Part shown: positions 34,597 to 43,447 of the stretch, piece after piece | Layout of the letters: the number at the start of each line of letters is the position of its first letter | How positions within the stretch are numbered: position 1 is the first letter of the stretch | The notes under the pieces: model-generated | Databases searched by the model: none | What the model was told of the DNA's origin: nothing | The model's input: the letters and a program-made list of their open reading frames with translations, nothing else | Made by a program: the position numbers and the translations under genes | Assembly (NCBI RefSeq): GCF_000179615.1 | Contig: NZ_AEDD01000006.1 | Location: 102,501-166,500 of the forward strand | Direction of reading: 5' to 3' | DNA length: 64,000 bases | Source of the DNA: Paenibacillus curdlanolyticus YK9 | Lineage (GTDB): Bacteria > Bacillota > Bacilli > Paenibacillales > Paenibacillaceae

Positions 34597-34742
34597 TTAC
34601 AGCCCGAACGTTTCTTTAATAAGCGCTGCCACTTCCGCTGGCTCCATATGGGTATTGTTGATGCGCAAGTAATTTTGCCGCGTTGTCTCGCCTTCCAAGG
34701 AGTTCCAGCATTCGTTGATAGACTCTCGAACTTCGAGCCAGC
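34597..34742 (-). pseudogene. possible C-terminal relic of a P-loop kinase gene
   Basis: Directly after the ADP-ribosylglycohydrolase stop, a second frame encodes WLEVRESINECWNSLEGETT, then NYLRINNTHMEPAEVAALIK and a normal stop at 34597. That ending resembles the C-terminus of small P-loop NTPases/kinases, where a helix follows a short strand that reads R-I-N/D-x-T. No Walker A motif, start codon or ribosome site is upstream, so a deletion that fused a kinase tail behind the glycohydrolase gene is the simplest reading. It may also be chance. Confidence 0.35.
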
Positions 34743-35636
34743 TTACTCCGCACGCCGCAATGCATGCAGCCCTTCCACCGCAGCATCCAACCGCTCGCGA
34801 ATCAAAATCTTGTCCGCATACGCCTTCGGAATTTGGCCATAACCGCAATGCATGCCTGCCAAGCCGCCGGCGATCGCGCCGATCGTATCGGAGTCGCCGC
34901 CCAGATTGGCAGCGCGCTGCACCACATCGCTGAAGTCCTTGCTCGTCAACAGCAGGTGAGCGACCCAGCGGAACGTATGCACGACGAAGCCGCTCGGCTC
35001 ACAGTTTGGCTCGGACGTCAGCAGATCCTCGTATTCCGTTCCGATTAGCTCCTGTTGAACAACCGGCTGCAGCGCCTCCCCTTGCAGCAGACGATACGCG
35101 ATCCGGTTATAAATGATGCACGCCTCGTCGCATCGCGGATCATAATGCGTCATGCGGGATTGCATACGCGTTACGCGCTCGACTTCCTCCCATTTCGCAT
35201 ACACGAGCGCTGCCGGAAGGCATCGCATCAAGGAGCCGTTGCCACCGCTTTGCCCCATGTCCAGATCAGCAAGAAGCGCCGCTTCGAACCAGTTCCCCTC
35301 GAACTTATGGAATACCGTGCGAATGATATTGCCGATGTCCTTCGGATTCGTTCGGTACCACGCCAGAAACCGCTCGCCTATCGCCTCCATCGGCTGGTCT
35401 GGCCGCTCGATAATTCCCTCTGCTACGCACAGCGTCATCATCGTATCGTCTGTCACTTCGCCGGGCTCAAGCCGCCATACGCCGCCCCCGATTATTTCCA
35501 TCAAATAACCGTAGGCAGTCTGTACTTCCTTCGCACTCATAAACTCCGTCGTCCCGCCCAGCGCATCTCCTACCGCAACGCCGTACATCCCGCCTTTGAT
35601 CCGATCGAGCCGTTCGGCTGCATCCATCGTCGCCAT
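34743..35636 (-). CDS. ADP-ribosylglycohydrolase family protein
   Basis: A 297-aa member of the DraG/ARH family, which removes ADP-ribose from proteins or other acceptors using two magnesium ions. The first metal site is in YGVAVGDALGGTTEF and in GEVTDDTMMTLCVAEG (TDDT). The second is at the C-terminus, in GGDSDTIGAIAGGLAG (DSDT). All the expected acidic residues are present, so the protein should be active. No ADP-ribosyltransferase gene is recognisable in the window. The frame has ATG starts at codons 1 and 4 with weak ribosome site evidence. Confidence 0.93.
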   Translation of the reverse strand: MATMDAAERLDRIKGGMYGVAVGDALGGTTEFMSAKEVQTAYGYLMEIIGGGVWRLEPGEVTDDTMMTLCVAEGIIERPDQPMEAIGERFLAWYRTNPKDIGNIIRTVFHKFEGNWFEAALLADLDMGQSGGNGSLMRCLPAALVYAKWEEVERVTRMQSRMTHYDPRCDEACIIYNRIAYRLLQGEALQPVVQQELIGTEYEDLLTSEPNCEPSGFVVHTFRWVAHLLLTSKDFSDVVQRAANLGGDSDTIGAIAGGLAGMHCGYGQIPKAYADKILIRERLDAAVEGLHALRRAE

Positions 35637-35742
35637 CGTTTCACACGCTCCCTCATTCTGCTTATTTAATTTATATAGTCAAATCGATATTATCATTATG
35701 ACATATTAAAATGAATTGTAAAGAGCTTCCTTTCCATTGAAA

Positions 35743-35774
35743 CAAAAAAACAGCCCCGTCTACAAGCAGGCTGT
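35743..35774 (-). terminator. intrinsic terminator after the glycosyltransferase gene
   Basis: ACAGCC and GGCTGT form the stem, followed on the minus strand by TTTTTTTG. Confidence 0.7.
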
Positions 35775-35832
35775 CACAGGGGATAGCTATACTCATGCCT
35801 TGCAACGTTCCGCCTGATGCCGCCATCTGCCC

Positions 35833-36945
35833 TCAGTTCGACTCCGCCGCGTTCTCGCCGCTCAGTCGCTCCTCGGGAAACAGCAGCCCTTCGAGATAAG
35901 CTTTGTTATACAGGACGGCTGCATCGTTCGGTCGAAAAGCTCGCGCTTGCTCATTATGCCAAAACGCTTTGCGCAGATCGCCCAGCTTGTCATAACAGAC
36001 GCATAGCTGCAAATGGGGGAGCCATGTTTCGCAGGATAGATTCCCAAGCGTCCAGGTTTGTTCCGACTTTGGCGCTTGAAGCGCAGCTTCATACCAGTAG
36101 GCTGCTGTCGCATATGCCCCTTGGTTCAAATGCCAGAACCCGATCCGACAGCAAAACTCGGGCAGCGGGCTGCCATATCGAAACGATAGCAAGGCATAAT
36201 CCAGCGTCTGCTCCGAGCTGCCGATCGCCGCGCAGCAGTCGCTCAGCTTGCCGCAGGCTGCAATGTTGTCCTCCACCCAGCCCTCTCGTGTTTCAAGAAA
36301 CTTCACATAATACGCGATTGCCTCCTCGTACCGGGCATGGTCCTTCAGCTCATTCGCATAATAGTAGAGATCTCGCGGACCGAACGCCTCCCCTGCTTCC
36401 AGCCGCTTCTCATAGATTCGAAGGTTGCGATTATGATCATGCCGCAGGCTCGCATGCGTCACCGCGATATCTGAAGCCAACGATACGCCGTATACTTCCA
36501 AATATTCATGAACCGCGCCGATCCATTTAAAATTGCGCGAGCGCTTGACCAGCCGATTACGGCGAAGCGATCTCGTCACCCTCCCATACTCGTCCTGCGC
36601 CAGATTGTAGTGCATCGATACGGTATCGATGTCCGGTTGCAGCGATGCTTTCAGCTCCAGCAGCTTCCGGCGATCCGCCTCAAGGAAGAGGTCATCGGCA
36701 TCCAGCCACAAAATATAAGCCGATGTCGCTTGGCTAAAAGCGTAATTTCGCGCGGCGGCAAAATCATCGATCCATTCGAAATCGTAGATCGCGTCCGTAT
36801 AGGCTGCCGCAATCGCCTTCGTTCGGTCCGTGGAGCCCGTATCGACGATGACGATTTCATCAACGATCTCAGCTACCGAATCCAGGCACCGCCGCAGCAC
36901 ATCCTCCTCATTTTTTACAATAAGGCATAACGTGATGGTGATCAT
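35833..36945 (-). CDS. family 2 glycosyltransferase with C-terminal helical repeats
   Basis: A 370-aa cytosolic GT-A enzyme. Catalytic-domain features are MITITLCLIVKNEEDVLRRC, IVDEIVIVDTGSTDRTK, the WLDADD metal-binding motif and KWIGAVHEYLEV. The second half has TPR-like repeats (RNLRIYEKRLEAGEAFGPRD, ARYEEAIAYYVKFLE, AYATAAYWYEAAL). The overall architecture matches the SunS group of glycosyltransferases, whose best-known member glycosylates a bacteriocin on cysteine. No bacteriocin gene is nearby, so the acceptor is unknown. The ATG at 36945 is preferred, with GGGGG upstream and a longer frame starting at 36975 unsupported. Confidence 0.87.
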   Translation of the reverse strand: MITITLCLIVKNEEDVLRRCLDSVAEIVDEIVIVDTGSTDRTKAIAAAYTDAIYDFEWIDDFAAARNYAFSQATSAYILWLDADDLFLEADRRKLLELKASLQPDIDTVSMHYNLAQDEYGRVTRSLRRNRLVKRSRNFKWIGAVHEYLEVYGVSLASDIAVTHASLRHDHNRNLRIYEKRLEAGEAFGPRDLYYYANELKDHARYEEAIAYYVKFLETREGWVEDNIAACGKLSDCCAAIGSSEQTLDYALLSFRYGSPLPEFCCRIGFWHLNQGAYATAAYWYEAALQAPKSEQTWTLGNLSCETWLPHLQLCVCYDKLGDLRKAFWHNEQARAFRPNDAAVLYNKAYLEGLLFPEERLSGENAAESN

Positions 36946-37090
36946 CGGACAGCATCCCCCCAATGGCGCTTTCATATCGCGAATACCACTAATTTATGGC
37001 GCACATTGTTCGTTATGCCTGTCGGGGAGGGGGCATGCGAGCCGTCCGACCATTTGCTGGCGATAGCGGAAGACGGTAGCGAATTTCTAT

Positions 37091-37124
37091 AAAAAAGAGG
37101 CAAGGGATGTCCCCTCGCCTCTTT
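37091..37124 (-). terminator. intrinsic terminator after the VanY-like gene
   Basis: On the minus strand AGAGGCGAGGG pairs with CCCTTGCCTCT (one wobble) across a small loop, followed by TTTTTTAT. Confidence 0.82.
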
Positions 37125-37136
37125 CTACGATTGCCG

Positions 37137-38150
37137 CTATTTCTGTTTGCTCGGCTTGCAGCCCCCGGCCACGTACTCGCCAAGCGTCTGGCCTGCTTCA
37201 TGCATGTTCGCCGCTGCTTCCACGCCTACATACCGATAATGCCAAGGCTCATAGCTGTAGCCCGTTACAGCCTCTTTGTCTTCCGGATAACTCATAATGA
37301 AGCCATATTCATGCGCATGCTCTTTCAGCCAGATGCCTTCCGGATCTTGGCCGAAATCTTTGATTAACGGACTTTTATCTTTGTTTTTGCTGTAAATGTC
37401 CATCAAGGCCTTGGAGGTAATGTCCATCGTAAGCCCCGTCTGATGCTCGCTGTGTCCGGGAATCGCGCTCACGCGATCCGCTTCCTCCTTGCCTAGCCTC
37501 TTCACATTCCGCTGGTATACCAGCTCCTGCGTCGTATAGCTGCGATAGCCGGAGTACGCATACAGCTCCATCTTGTCTTTCTTTGCCGCAGCGAACAGCT
37601 TCTCAAGCGCGTCCGCCGCTTCCTTGACCATCAGCTTCTCGTTGTACAGCGAGTTCTGGTCATCCTTGCTCAGTTCCTTCACGTGCTCGCCCTTAATGTC
37701 GTAGGCGGTAGGCACATTCACTTCCACAAGATCTTTCGGCACGAACGTGTCCGCGAGCGCCGAGGCCGGGTCCTTGCTTACATACAGCAAGCAAGTCGTC
37801 ATGGCTTCGTCATCTGCCGAAGCCGGCTGCTGAGCATCGGCGGTCTGATCCTTCGGCGGATCAGCCTTCTCTTGATCCGAATTCGAATCGATGTTGGCAT
37901 CCGCGTCGGCAGTGGCATTCGAGCCATCATCCTTGTCCGCATCGTCATCTGCATTGGACGTGTCGGTTTGGCCAGAAGGCTCGCCTGCCGAATCAGGCGT
38001 CGCTCCCGATTCAGCAGTTGGCGTATTGCCTGCTGTTTCCTCGACTCTCGGGCTGCCGGAGGCAGGCTCGTCGTGCTTGGTATACATATTAATCGCAGCA
38101 GCGATTACGATGACAGCACCGATGAACAGCAATAAATGGTATCTTCTCAT
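37137..38150 (-). CDS. M15 family D-alanyl-D-alanine carboxypeptidase (VanY-like)
   Basis: A 337-aa wall peptidase. An N-terminal signal anchor (residues 5-22, LLLFIGAVIVIAAAINMY) is followed by a long acidic, low-complexity linker (residues 28-115, rich in Asp, Ala and Thr). The zinc peptidase domain contains SAIPGHSEHQTGLTMDIT (SxHxxGxxxD metal ligands) and YEPWHYRYVG (the second zinc His). It would trim the terminal D-Ala from peptidoglycan stem peptides outside the membrane. It lies 20 bases after the VWA gene in the same direction, so it is probably the last gene of that operon. Confidence 0.92.
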   Translation of the reverse strand: MRRYHLLLFIGAVIVIAAAINMYTKHDEPASGSPRVEETAGNTPTAESGATPDSAGEPSGQTDTSNADDDADKDDGSNATADADANIDSNSDQEKADPPKDQTADAQQPASADDEAMTTCLLYVSKDPASALADTFVPKDLVEVNVPTAYDIKGEHVKELSKDDQNSLYNEKLMVKEAADALEKLFAAAKKDKMELYAYSGYRSYTTQELVYQRNVKRLGKEEADRVSAIPGHSEHQTGLTMDITSKALMDIYSKNKDKSPLIKDFGQDPEGIWLKEHAHEYGFIMSYPEDKEAVTGYSYEPWHYRYVGVEAAANMHEAGQTLGEYVAGGCKPSKQK

Positions 38151-38170
38151 TTTTCATTCCTCATTTGCTT

Positions 38171-40459
38171 TTACCGTTCGTTAGACGCTGCGCCCGGGCA
38201 GTTTCCGCTCGTCTTGGACGATTTGCCATCCGCGCGAACGTATTTCTCTTGATAGGATGCATCCACATAGCACACTGGCACCGCTTCATCGTCCTCGACC
38301 GTCGACACTTTCCAAGCACCATTGCTCTTAATGACATTGTAGGTGTACGCCGTCTCTTTGAACGTAGTCAACGGATCATACAAGCCAAGCGCGGCCTGAT
38401 TATGGTTGACGAGCAGGAGCGCATCGCGGCGAACGCGCTTCTCTACGCGCAGCTGGTAACGGTCATCGGAAATTTTCTTTGCGCTGACCAGCTTATAATC
38501 TGGAATATCATAGTTGACGTACTCCCCGTACTCCGTGCGCAGGTTCACCAATCCGCCGGTACGCGTGCCGCCAGGCTGAATATCACCGTTAATTTGAACG
38601 TCAACGATGTTGAAGACGGAGGATTTGTCCTTCGCATTCGTCGTCGTCGTGACGTATGGCAGCAACGGGTCCATCGAATGGGCATTCATCGCTTGCGACC
38701 ATGCGATTTGATAGTTTTGCATCGCTTCGGACACTTGGCGGTTGTCCAACAGCTTAGGCGTAACCATGGCCGATGCCTTCGAATACAGATTCGCGCCGTT
38801 CATTTTGATATCGACTTGGCGCGGCGACTTGTCTGCTACAGAAGAATCATACGTGATAACATACTGCTTCTTCTTGTTCGTATAAATATCGCTATAAATG
38901 GCGTTAAGATCAGTGAAATCATTGCCCAGCACATGGTATTGGCCGTTCGTCTGCTCTGCGATTTGCTGCAAATCCGCGTCCTCTTCAACGCCAATCGCAT
39001 AGATCGGAACACCCCACTGCAAAGCGTTATTGATGACCGTGCTAGGGCTTACCCAGTTCGTTCCATCGCAGATCGTATTCTTGCCGTCCGTGAAGACGAC
39101 AACGTACTTCGAGCCTTCGACCGAGTTATAGGCCGTGTTGCTGACCGCTTGATTGAGCGCCTCATACAGTGCGGTACAGCCACTCGTCTGCATGCCTGCA
39201 ATGCTGCTCTTGATGGACTCGATTTCCGTCGTAAAATCGGATTGGCGGATATTGCTCGCATCGGAGAAGGACATCAAGCCGACCACGTCGTTGCTTGCAA
39301 AGGAAGCATGGGACAGGAATTGGGTAGCCGCATCCTTAACCTTCGTCAGCTTGTTGTCCTCGCTCATGCTGTCGCTTACGTCAATAACGAGATTCGTGCT
39401 GATCGCTTGCGGCTTCTCCGTCAGCTTCGAGAAGGACGCGTTCTTCGTTTCTTTATCGCCTTCTTTGACCGTGAAAGCCGTCTTAACCGGGTTCATATCC
39501 TCTACCAATTGGTTGTTCTCGTCATAGAGAGAGAAATAGACGTTTACCTTCGGATACTCGTCTGTATTATAGCTGACGTCATCGATGTGCAGCTTCTTCT
39601 GACTAGGCGACTTGTACGATTCCGACAGCTTGTTGTCGCCAATAACAAGATCGACGACACGCTGCTCGCCATTGGGCGGGTTCGTATTGGATACCGTCGT
39701 GTCATACACGATCTCGTACGTTTTGTCCGCCGTATTGGCATTCACTTCAGCCGTCTTCTGCGCTACCGTGTTTTCTTTGATGGCTACTTGTCCGCTCGAC
39801 AGGTCAGACTGCTCGGAGCCGTCTTCGACCGCAAGCTTCACTTTGATCGTCGGATAATTCGAAGCATCGATCGCGTCGATCGCAAGCTTCAAGCTCTTAG
39901 GCGCTTCCTCTGCTTTCTGTTCGTCGGAAACAGCGGCTGAAGCATGCTCATCCTTGACGACAGGCGACTTCTCGTTGGAAGCAAACAGGTAGAAGCCCAG
40001 TCCGATTAAAACAACGGCTGCCGCTGCTGAAGCGATCCAGATCCATGGCTTCTTCTTCACGCTCTCGGTCCGCGGTGCCGCGACAGTATCGGTCGCTGGC
40101 GCAGAAGATGAGTTGAGCGCCTCGGCCTCTGCTGCAGAAGGCTGCTCCTGCGCCTCCGGCGTCTTCTTCAGCTGCACCGCGGGCGGCGCGACCGGTGGCT
40201 CTGGCTGCGCAGCTTCCGGCGTCGCTGCCGCTGCCGGTGGCGCTGCAATTGGGGCCGAAGGAGGTTGCGCGGGCGGCTGCTCGTTCGGCGAAGCCGGGCT
40301 ATCCGCCTGCCGCGGCGTTCCGCAATTGCCGCAAAAGGCGCTGTCGGCTTGCAAAGCCGTTCCGCATTGCTGGCAGCTGACTTTCGTCAGATCATTGCCG
40401 CATTGCTTGCAAAAATGGTTGGTGCTCTCGTTCGTCACTCCGCATTGTGAGCATTTCAT
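38171..40459 (-). CDS. zinc-ribbon, membrane-anchored VWA-domain protein
   Basis: A 762-aa protein. Two N-terminal zinc ribbons carry four CxxC motifs (CSQCG, CKQCG, CQQCG, CGNCG). A Pro/Ala/Gln-rich linker and one transmembrane helix (residues 142-162) follow, then an extracytoplasmic part. That part has a beta-domain and then a von Willebrand A domain with an intact MIDAS start (LVIDVSDSMS, DxSxS). TSGCTALYEALNQAV and VFTDGKNTICDG supply the other metal residues. The C-terminal ~170 residues (SEAMQNYQIAWSQAMNAH onward) look like the NTF2-like tail of TcaA-type proteins. It probably binds a metal-dependent ligand outside while its zinc ribbons face the cytoplasm. An AGGAGAG site precedes the ATG. 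Confidence 0.87.
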   Translation of the reverse strand: MKCSQCGVTNESTNHFCKQCGNDLTKVSCQQCGTALQADSAFCGNCGTPRQADSPASPNEQPPAQPPSAPIAAPPAAAATPEAAQPEPPVAPPAVQLKKTPEAQEQPSAAEAEALNSSSAPATDTVAAPRTESVKKKPWIWIASAAAAVVLIGLGFYLFASNEKSPVVKDEHASAAVSDEQKAEEAPKSLKLAIDAIDASNYPTIKVKLAVEDGSEQSDLSSGQVAIKENTVAQKTAEVNANTADKTYEIVYDTTVSNTNPPNGEQRVVDLVIGDNKLSESYKSPSQKKLHIDDVSYNTDEYPKVNVYFSLYDENNQLVEDMNPVKTAFTVKEGDKETKNASFSKLTEKPQAISTNLVIDVSDSMSEDNKLTKVKDAATQFLSHASFASNDVVGLMSFSDASNIRQSDFTTEIESIKSSIAGMQTSGCTALYEALNQAVSNTAYNSVEGSKYVVVFTDGKNTICDGTNWVSPSTVINNALQWGVPIYAIGVEEDADLQQIAEQTNGQYHVLGNDFTDLNAIYSDIYTNKKKQYVITYDSSVADKSPRQVDIKMNGANLYSKASAMVTPKLLDNRQVSEAMQNYQIAWSQAMNAHSMDPLLPYVTTTTNAKDKSSVFNIVDVQINGDIQPGGTRTGGLVNLRTEYGEYVNYDIPDYKLVSAKKISDDRYQLRVEKRVRRDALLLVNHNQAALGLYDPLTTFKETAYTYNVIKSNGAWKVSTVEDDEAVPVCYVDASYQEKYVRADGKSSKTSGNCPGAASNER

Positions 40460-40513
40460 AATAGTCGCGACTCTCCTAACTTAGATTCAGATGCGATGCA
40501 CGAGCTGGTTCTC

Positions 40514-42820
40514 CTAGAGGAAGAAGTTGACTTGATCGTCGATCAGCTTCTTATCTTTCGTTTTGCGAAGCTCCCATAGATCGCCATAGCTGTTTTTGCT
40601 GCTGTAATCCGAAATATAGTAGATCAGATCCGAACTCACGTAACGATAGTCATAGACATCATCGGCAAGCTTCTTGGATTTGCCGTCTTCGTACAGATTA
40701 AGCGAACCGGACAGGCTCTTCTCGCTGAAATCCGAGTAGTATACAAGCGTGCGGGCTTCATCAAGAATCTGGGTGTAGCCGACCTGCACATCGGAGGCGA
40801 TTTTGTTGTTGACGCCATCGATCGTCGTGTTCAGATCGCCCACATTATCTTTGACGTTCGAGTAGAAGAGCAGATTGCTGCCCGCCACGGCATATTTCGC
40901 AACGTCCTTCGCAACCGTCTTCTTGTCCTGCGCGCCGTTTGACGTGACCGAATAGGATTTCAGCTCGCCCGCTTCTTCCCCATCCTTGCTCTCCAGCACA
41001 TAAAGCTTCGAGCCGTCATCGCTTAGCTTCACATCGGCCGTATAGTCGGACTTGTCCCAGAACAACGATTCTTTGCCGCCCTTAACGGAAATGTACAGCT
41101 TCGGATCGGATAGATCCTGATCCCGATAAGCCGACTCGACTTCGGACGTGTTATAAATCGTAGATATCGCTATTTTTTTCATTTTGGAGGCTGCGATTTT
41201 GTTATAGACGACAACGCCGCTGCTCAAATCCGAAAGCGACGTGCGGTCTACGTCTTTGGCAATAAGCTGCTCCTTCTTCCCGTCGAACAGGTACAGGGAA
41301 GATTTGGTACTCTCCAGCTTGGCTGCCTTCAGCTCATCGCGCAACTGGTCCCGCTCAACCTTCGCCTGATACTTGTCGTTTGCGATGGAATAGCTGTCGT
41401 ATGCCTTCTGGTATTTTTCATAGGCCGCGTTGTACGCATCATAATCCGTGACAGTGTCATAGTAGATATCGCCAAAATAACCGGTTTGCGCTACCTGACG
41501 TTGGAAGCTCGTTTCAGACGGCTCGATTGGTTCGGTCGGTTCGGTCGTCTTCTGGTCCTCGCTGAGCATGTCATCGTTGACAAAATCGTACAAGTGCACC
41601 ATCGAAGCATCCTGCTTCGTATAGTAGAAGCGGCCTTCGCTGCTGGACGACACAATCGAATCGAACCCGGATACGAGCTTCACCTTGTCTTTGCCCGCCT
41701 CTTTGACATATAACGTGCCGGCATTGTGATCCTCGCCATCGTCAACCTTTTGATAATAAACTTTGCTGAAATCTCCCTTATACGTCACGATATGATGGAG
41801 ATCGGAATCGATCTTCGTCTTTGTGCCATCTTCCTTCAGCGGTCTCGTGTATAGGGTTTCTGCGCCATCCTCATCCGTCACCACATACATCAGCTGCTTG
41901 CCGTCATCCGATACGTAGTAAGAGGAAACATCGCGATCCACGAGCACCTCCTGCTTCAAATCGTTGTAATAGAGCTTGCTCTCGTCGTTGGCGTCTTTCA
42001 GGTAAGCGACCAGCTTCCCGTCGTTCGCCAGCTTAAAGCTGGAAACATTCGAGGAGATGCTCGTGCCCTTCTCCTCGTTCTTGTCGCTAACGTCGCCCAA
42101 GTTCTTCATGTAGAGGCTGCCCGTTCCCTCCTCTGTGTCAATCCCGTCGAGGAAGAACAGCTTATCGCGGCTTTGATTCACTCGGGTATAGGACGGGATG
42201 CCCGAGTCTCCATCGAAATCCTCGCTATCCGCGTCATCCAGCAGCTCCTTCGTGATCGCTACGCTCTTCTTCATGCTTTCAGATTTGAAAAATATCGAGT
42301 TGTCCTTCACATAAAATAGCTGCGCCTCGCTATCGGATTTCGATAGCCACGTATACGCGAAGAACGCGATAACGACGGCAACCACTACGCCTGCCGACCA
42401 CGCGAGCAAGCGGCGCTTGCCAGCCAGCGCTTTTACTAGCCCTTGCAGCTTCTCGGGCAGAGGCGATGGATTTTTCGCCGGTTGCGGCGCGGATTGCGGT
42501 GCAGGTGCGGTAGTCGCTGCCGTTGGCGCTACTGCCGCCGGTCTCGCCGTCGTTGTCGAGCTTGCCGCCGACGCTGCGGAGTTTGCCCCCGACACTGTTG
42601 GTGCTGCCGCCGCCGCCGTCGGTGCTGCCACCGCCGCTGCTGCAGCCGTTTCACTAACCGCTTTCGACATTTCCACCCGTGCGGCTTGTGTATTCGCTGC
42701 TGGCTGTACGTGTGCGCCATTAGCAGCGTTTGAATCTATTGGCGGTGCTACTGGCTTGCCGCAACCGGTGCAGAACTTCGTATTCTCGTCTAGTTTGACC
42801 CCGCATTTCGTACAAAACAT
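40514..42820 (-). CDS. zinc-ribbon, membrane-anchored beta-propeller-like protein
   Basis: A 768-aa protein. An N-terminal zinc ribbon (FCTKCGVKLDENTKFCTGCG) is followed by a long Ala/Thr/Pro-rich linker, a transmembrane helix near residues 135-155 and a large extracytoplasmic region. The latter is built from repeated YV.D..G..L.Y.. strands typical of beta-propellers. A helical coiled segment (YNAAYEKYQKAYDSYSIAND) interrupts it around residue 475. It has the same zinc-ribbon/TM layout as the VWA protein 54 bases downstream, suggesting partners in one complex. The ATG at 42820 is chosen because AGGCAGG lies just upstream and the extra 33 codons before it are unsupported. Ligand unknown. Confidence 0.83.
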   Translation of the reverse strand: MFCTKCGVKLDENTKFCTGCGKPVAPPIDSNAANGAHVQPAANTQAARVEMSKAVSETAAAAAVAAPTAAAAAPTVSGANSAASAASSTTTARPAAVAPTAATTAPAPQSAPQPAKNPSPLPEKLQGLVKALAGKRRLLAWSAGVVVAVVIAFFAYTWLSKSDSEAQLFYVKDNSIFFKSESMKKSVAITKELLDDADSEDFDGDSGIPSYTRVNQSRDKLFFLDGIDTEEGTGSLYMKNLGDVSDKNEEKGTSISSNVSSFKLANDGKLVAYLKDANDESKLYYNDLKQEVLVDRDVSSYYVSDDGKQLMYVVTDEDGAETLYTRPLKEDGTKTKIDSDLHHIVTYKGDFSKVYYQKVDDGEDHNAGTLYVKEAGKDKVKLVSGFDSIVSSSSEGRFYYTKQDASMVHLYDFVNDDMLSEDQKTTEPTEPIEPSETSFQRQVAQTGYFGDIYYDTVTDYDAYNAAYEKYQKAYDSYSIANDKYQAKVERDQLRDELKAAKLESTKSSLYLFDGKKEQLIAKDVDRTSLSDLSSGVVVYNKIAASKMKKIAISTIYNTSEVESAYRDQDLSDPKLYISVKGGKESLFWDKSDYTADVKLSDDGSKLYVLESKDGEEAGELKSYSVTSNGAQDKKTVAKDVAKYAVAGSNLLFYSNVKDNVGDLNTTIDGVNNKIASDVQVGYTQILDEARTLVYYSDFSEKSLSGSLNLYEDGKSKKLADDVYDYRYVSSDLIYYISDYSSKNSYGDLWELRKTKDKKLIDDQVNFFL

Positions 42821-42887
42821 GGTTGAACCTGCCTTTACAATAGTAGAATGAGTTGACCAAAAGTTGGATATCGATCTCGCATTCCCT

Positions 42888-42916
42888 ATTATCACCAAAT
42901 CTACGACAAGATTCAA
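42888..42916 (-). promoter_or_regulatory. sigma-A-like promoter of the zinc-ribbon operon
   Basis: On the minus strand TTGAAT (42911-42916), a 17-base spacer and GATAAT (42888-42893) stand about 70 bases before the start codon at 42820. Confidence 0.45.
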
Positions 42917-43148
42917 CACAAAATCTGGAAAAACAATACTAGAGAATCAGATTTTAAGATAACTTTAGTAGGACCAAAGTTTCATGAACAATTTGCAGCT
43001 TGTACGCAAAATGAATCAAGCATAGGACATCTCGCATCCCGTCAAGTGGAATATCGGGGAATACGCTCTCATAACATGACAATGAACAACCAACGCCTCC
43101 GGCATTGGCGCAAGGCATAATGGCAAAACCATAAGGAGGGGCATCCGA

Positions 43149-43352
43149 ATGAAGACACTTAATGTGGTCAGTCTGATTCTTGTCATCCTCGGAGGATTGA
43201 ATTGGCTGTCGGTCGGGGTATTCGAGTACGATGTCGTAAGCGAGATTTTTGGAGGGACCGATGAGGTCGGGTCGAAGATCGTATACATCGTCGTAGGGGC
43301 AGCGGCGCTATACTCGCTTGCTTTGTTCACGAAGGTCGTCAAAGACGAGTAA
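43149..43352 (+). CDS. DUF378 domain small membrane protein
   Basis: A 67-aa protein with two hydrophobic helices: NVVSLILVILGGLNWLSVG and IVYIVVGAAALYSLALF. The N-terminal GGLNWLxVG and later GSKIVYIVVG match the DUF378 family of short inner-membrane proteins of unknown function. AAGGAGG lies 7 bases before the ATG. It is a single-gene unit closed by two strong hairpins. Confidence 0.9.
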   Translation: MKTLNVVSLILVILGGLNWLSVGVFEYDVVSEIFGGTDEVGSKIVYIVVGAAALYSLALFTKVVKDE

Positions 43353-43362
43353 GCAAGCAAAA

Positions 43363-43398
43363 AGGCGGTGCAGAGATTCCTTCTCTGCACCGCCTTTC
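43363..43398. terminator. intrinsic terminator after the DUF378 gene
   Basis: A perfect 13-bp stem (GGCGGTGCAGAGA at 43364-43376 with its complement at 43382-43394) and a 5-base loop. The T-run is short (TTTC). Confidence 0.75.
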
Positions 43399-43409
43399 AG
43401 ATTGTAGAG

Positions 43410-43440
43410 AAAGCCGCGTTTCTCGAAAACGCGGCTTTTC
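43410..43440. terminator. second hairpin between DUF378 gene and repeat array 2
   Basis: AAAGCCGCGTTT pairs with AAACGCGGCTTT across a 4-base loop, with T-rich flanks on both strands. Confidence 0.7.
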
Positions 43441-43447
43441 TTTGCCC

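Noticed and set aside
38165-39940. 591-aa open frame antisense to the VWA protein gene
   Set aside because: Leucine/arginine-rich shadow of the real gene with no domain or ribosome binding site.
43016-43390. 124-aa frame opposite the DUF378 gene
   Set aside because: Antisense shadow of a well-supported small gene.
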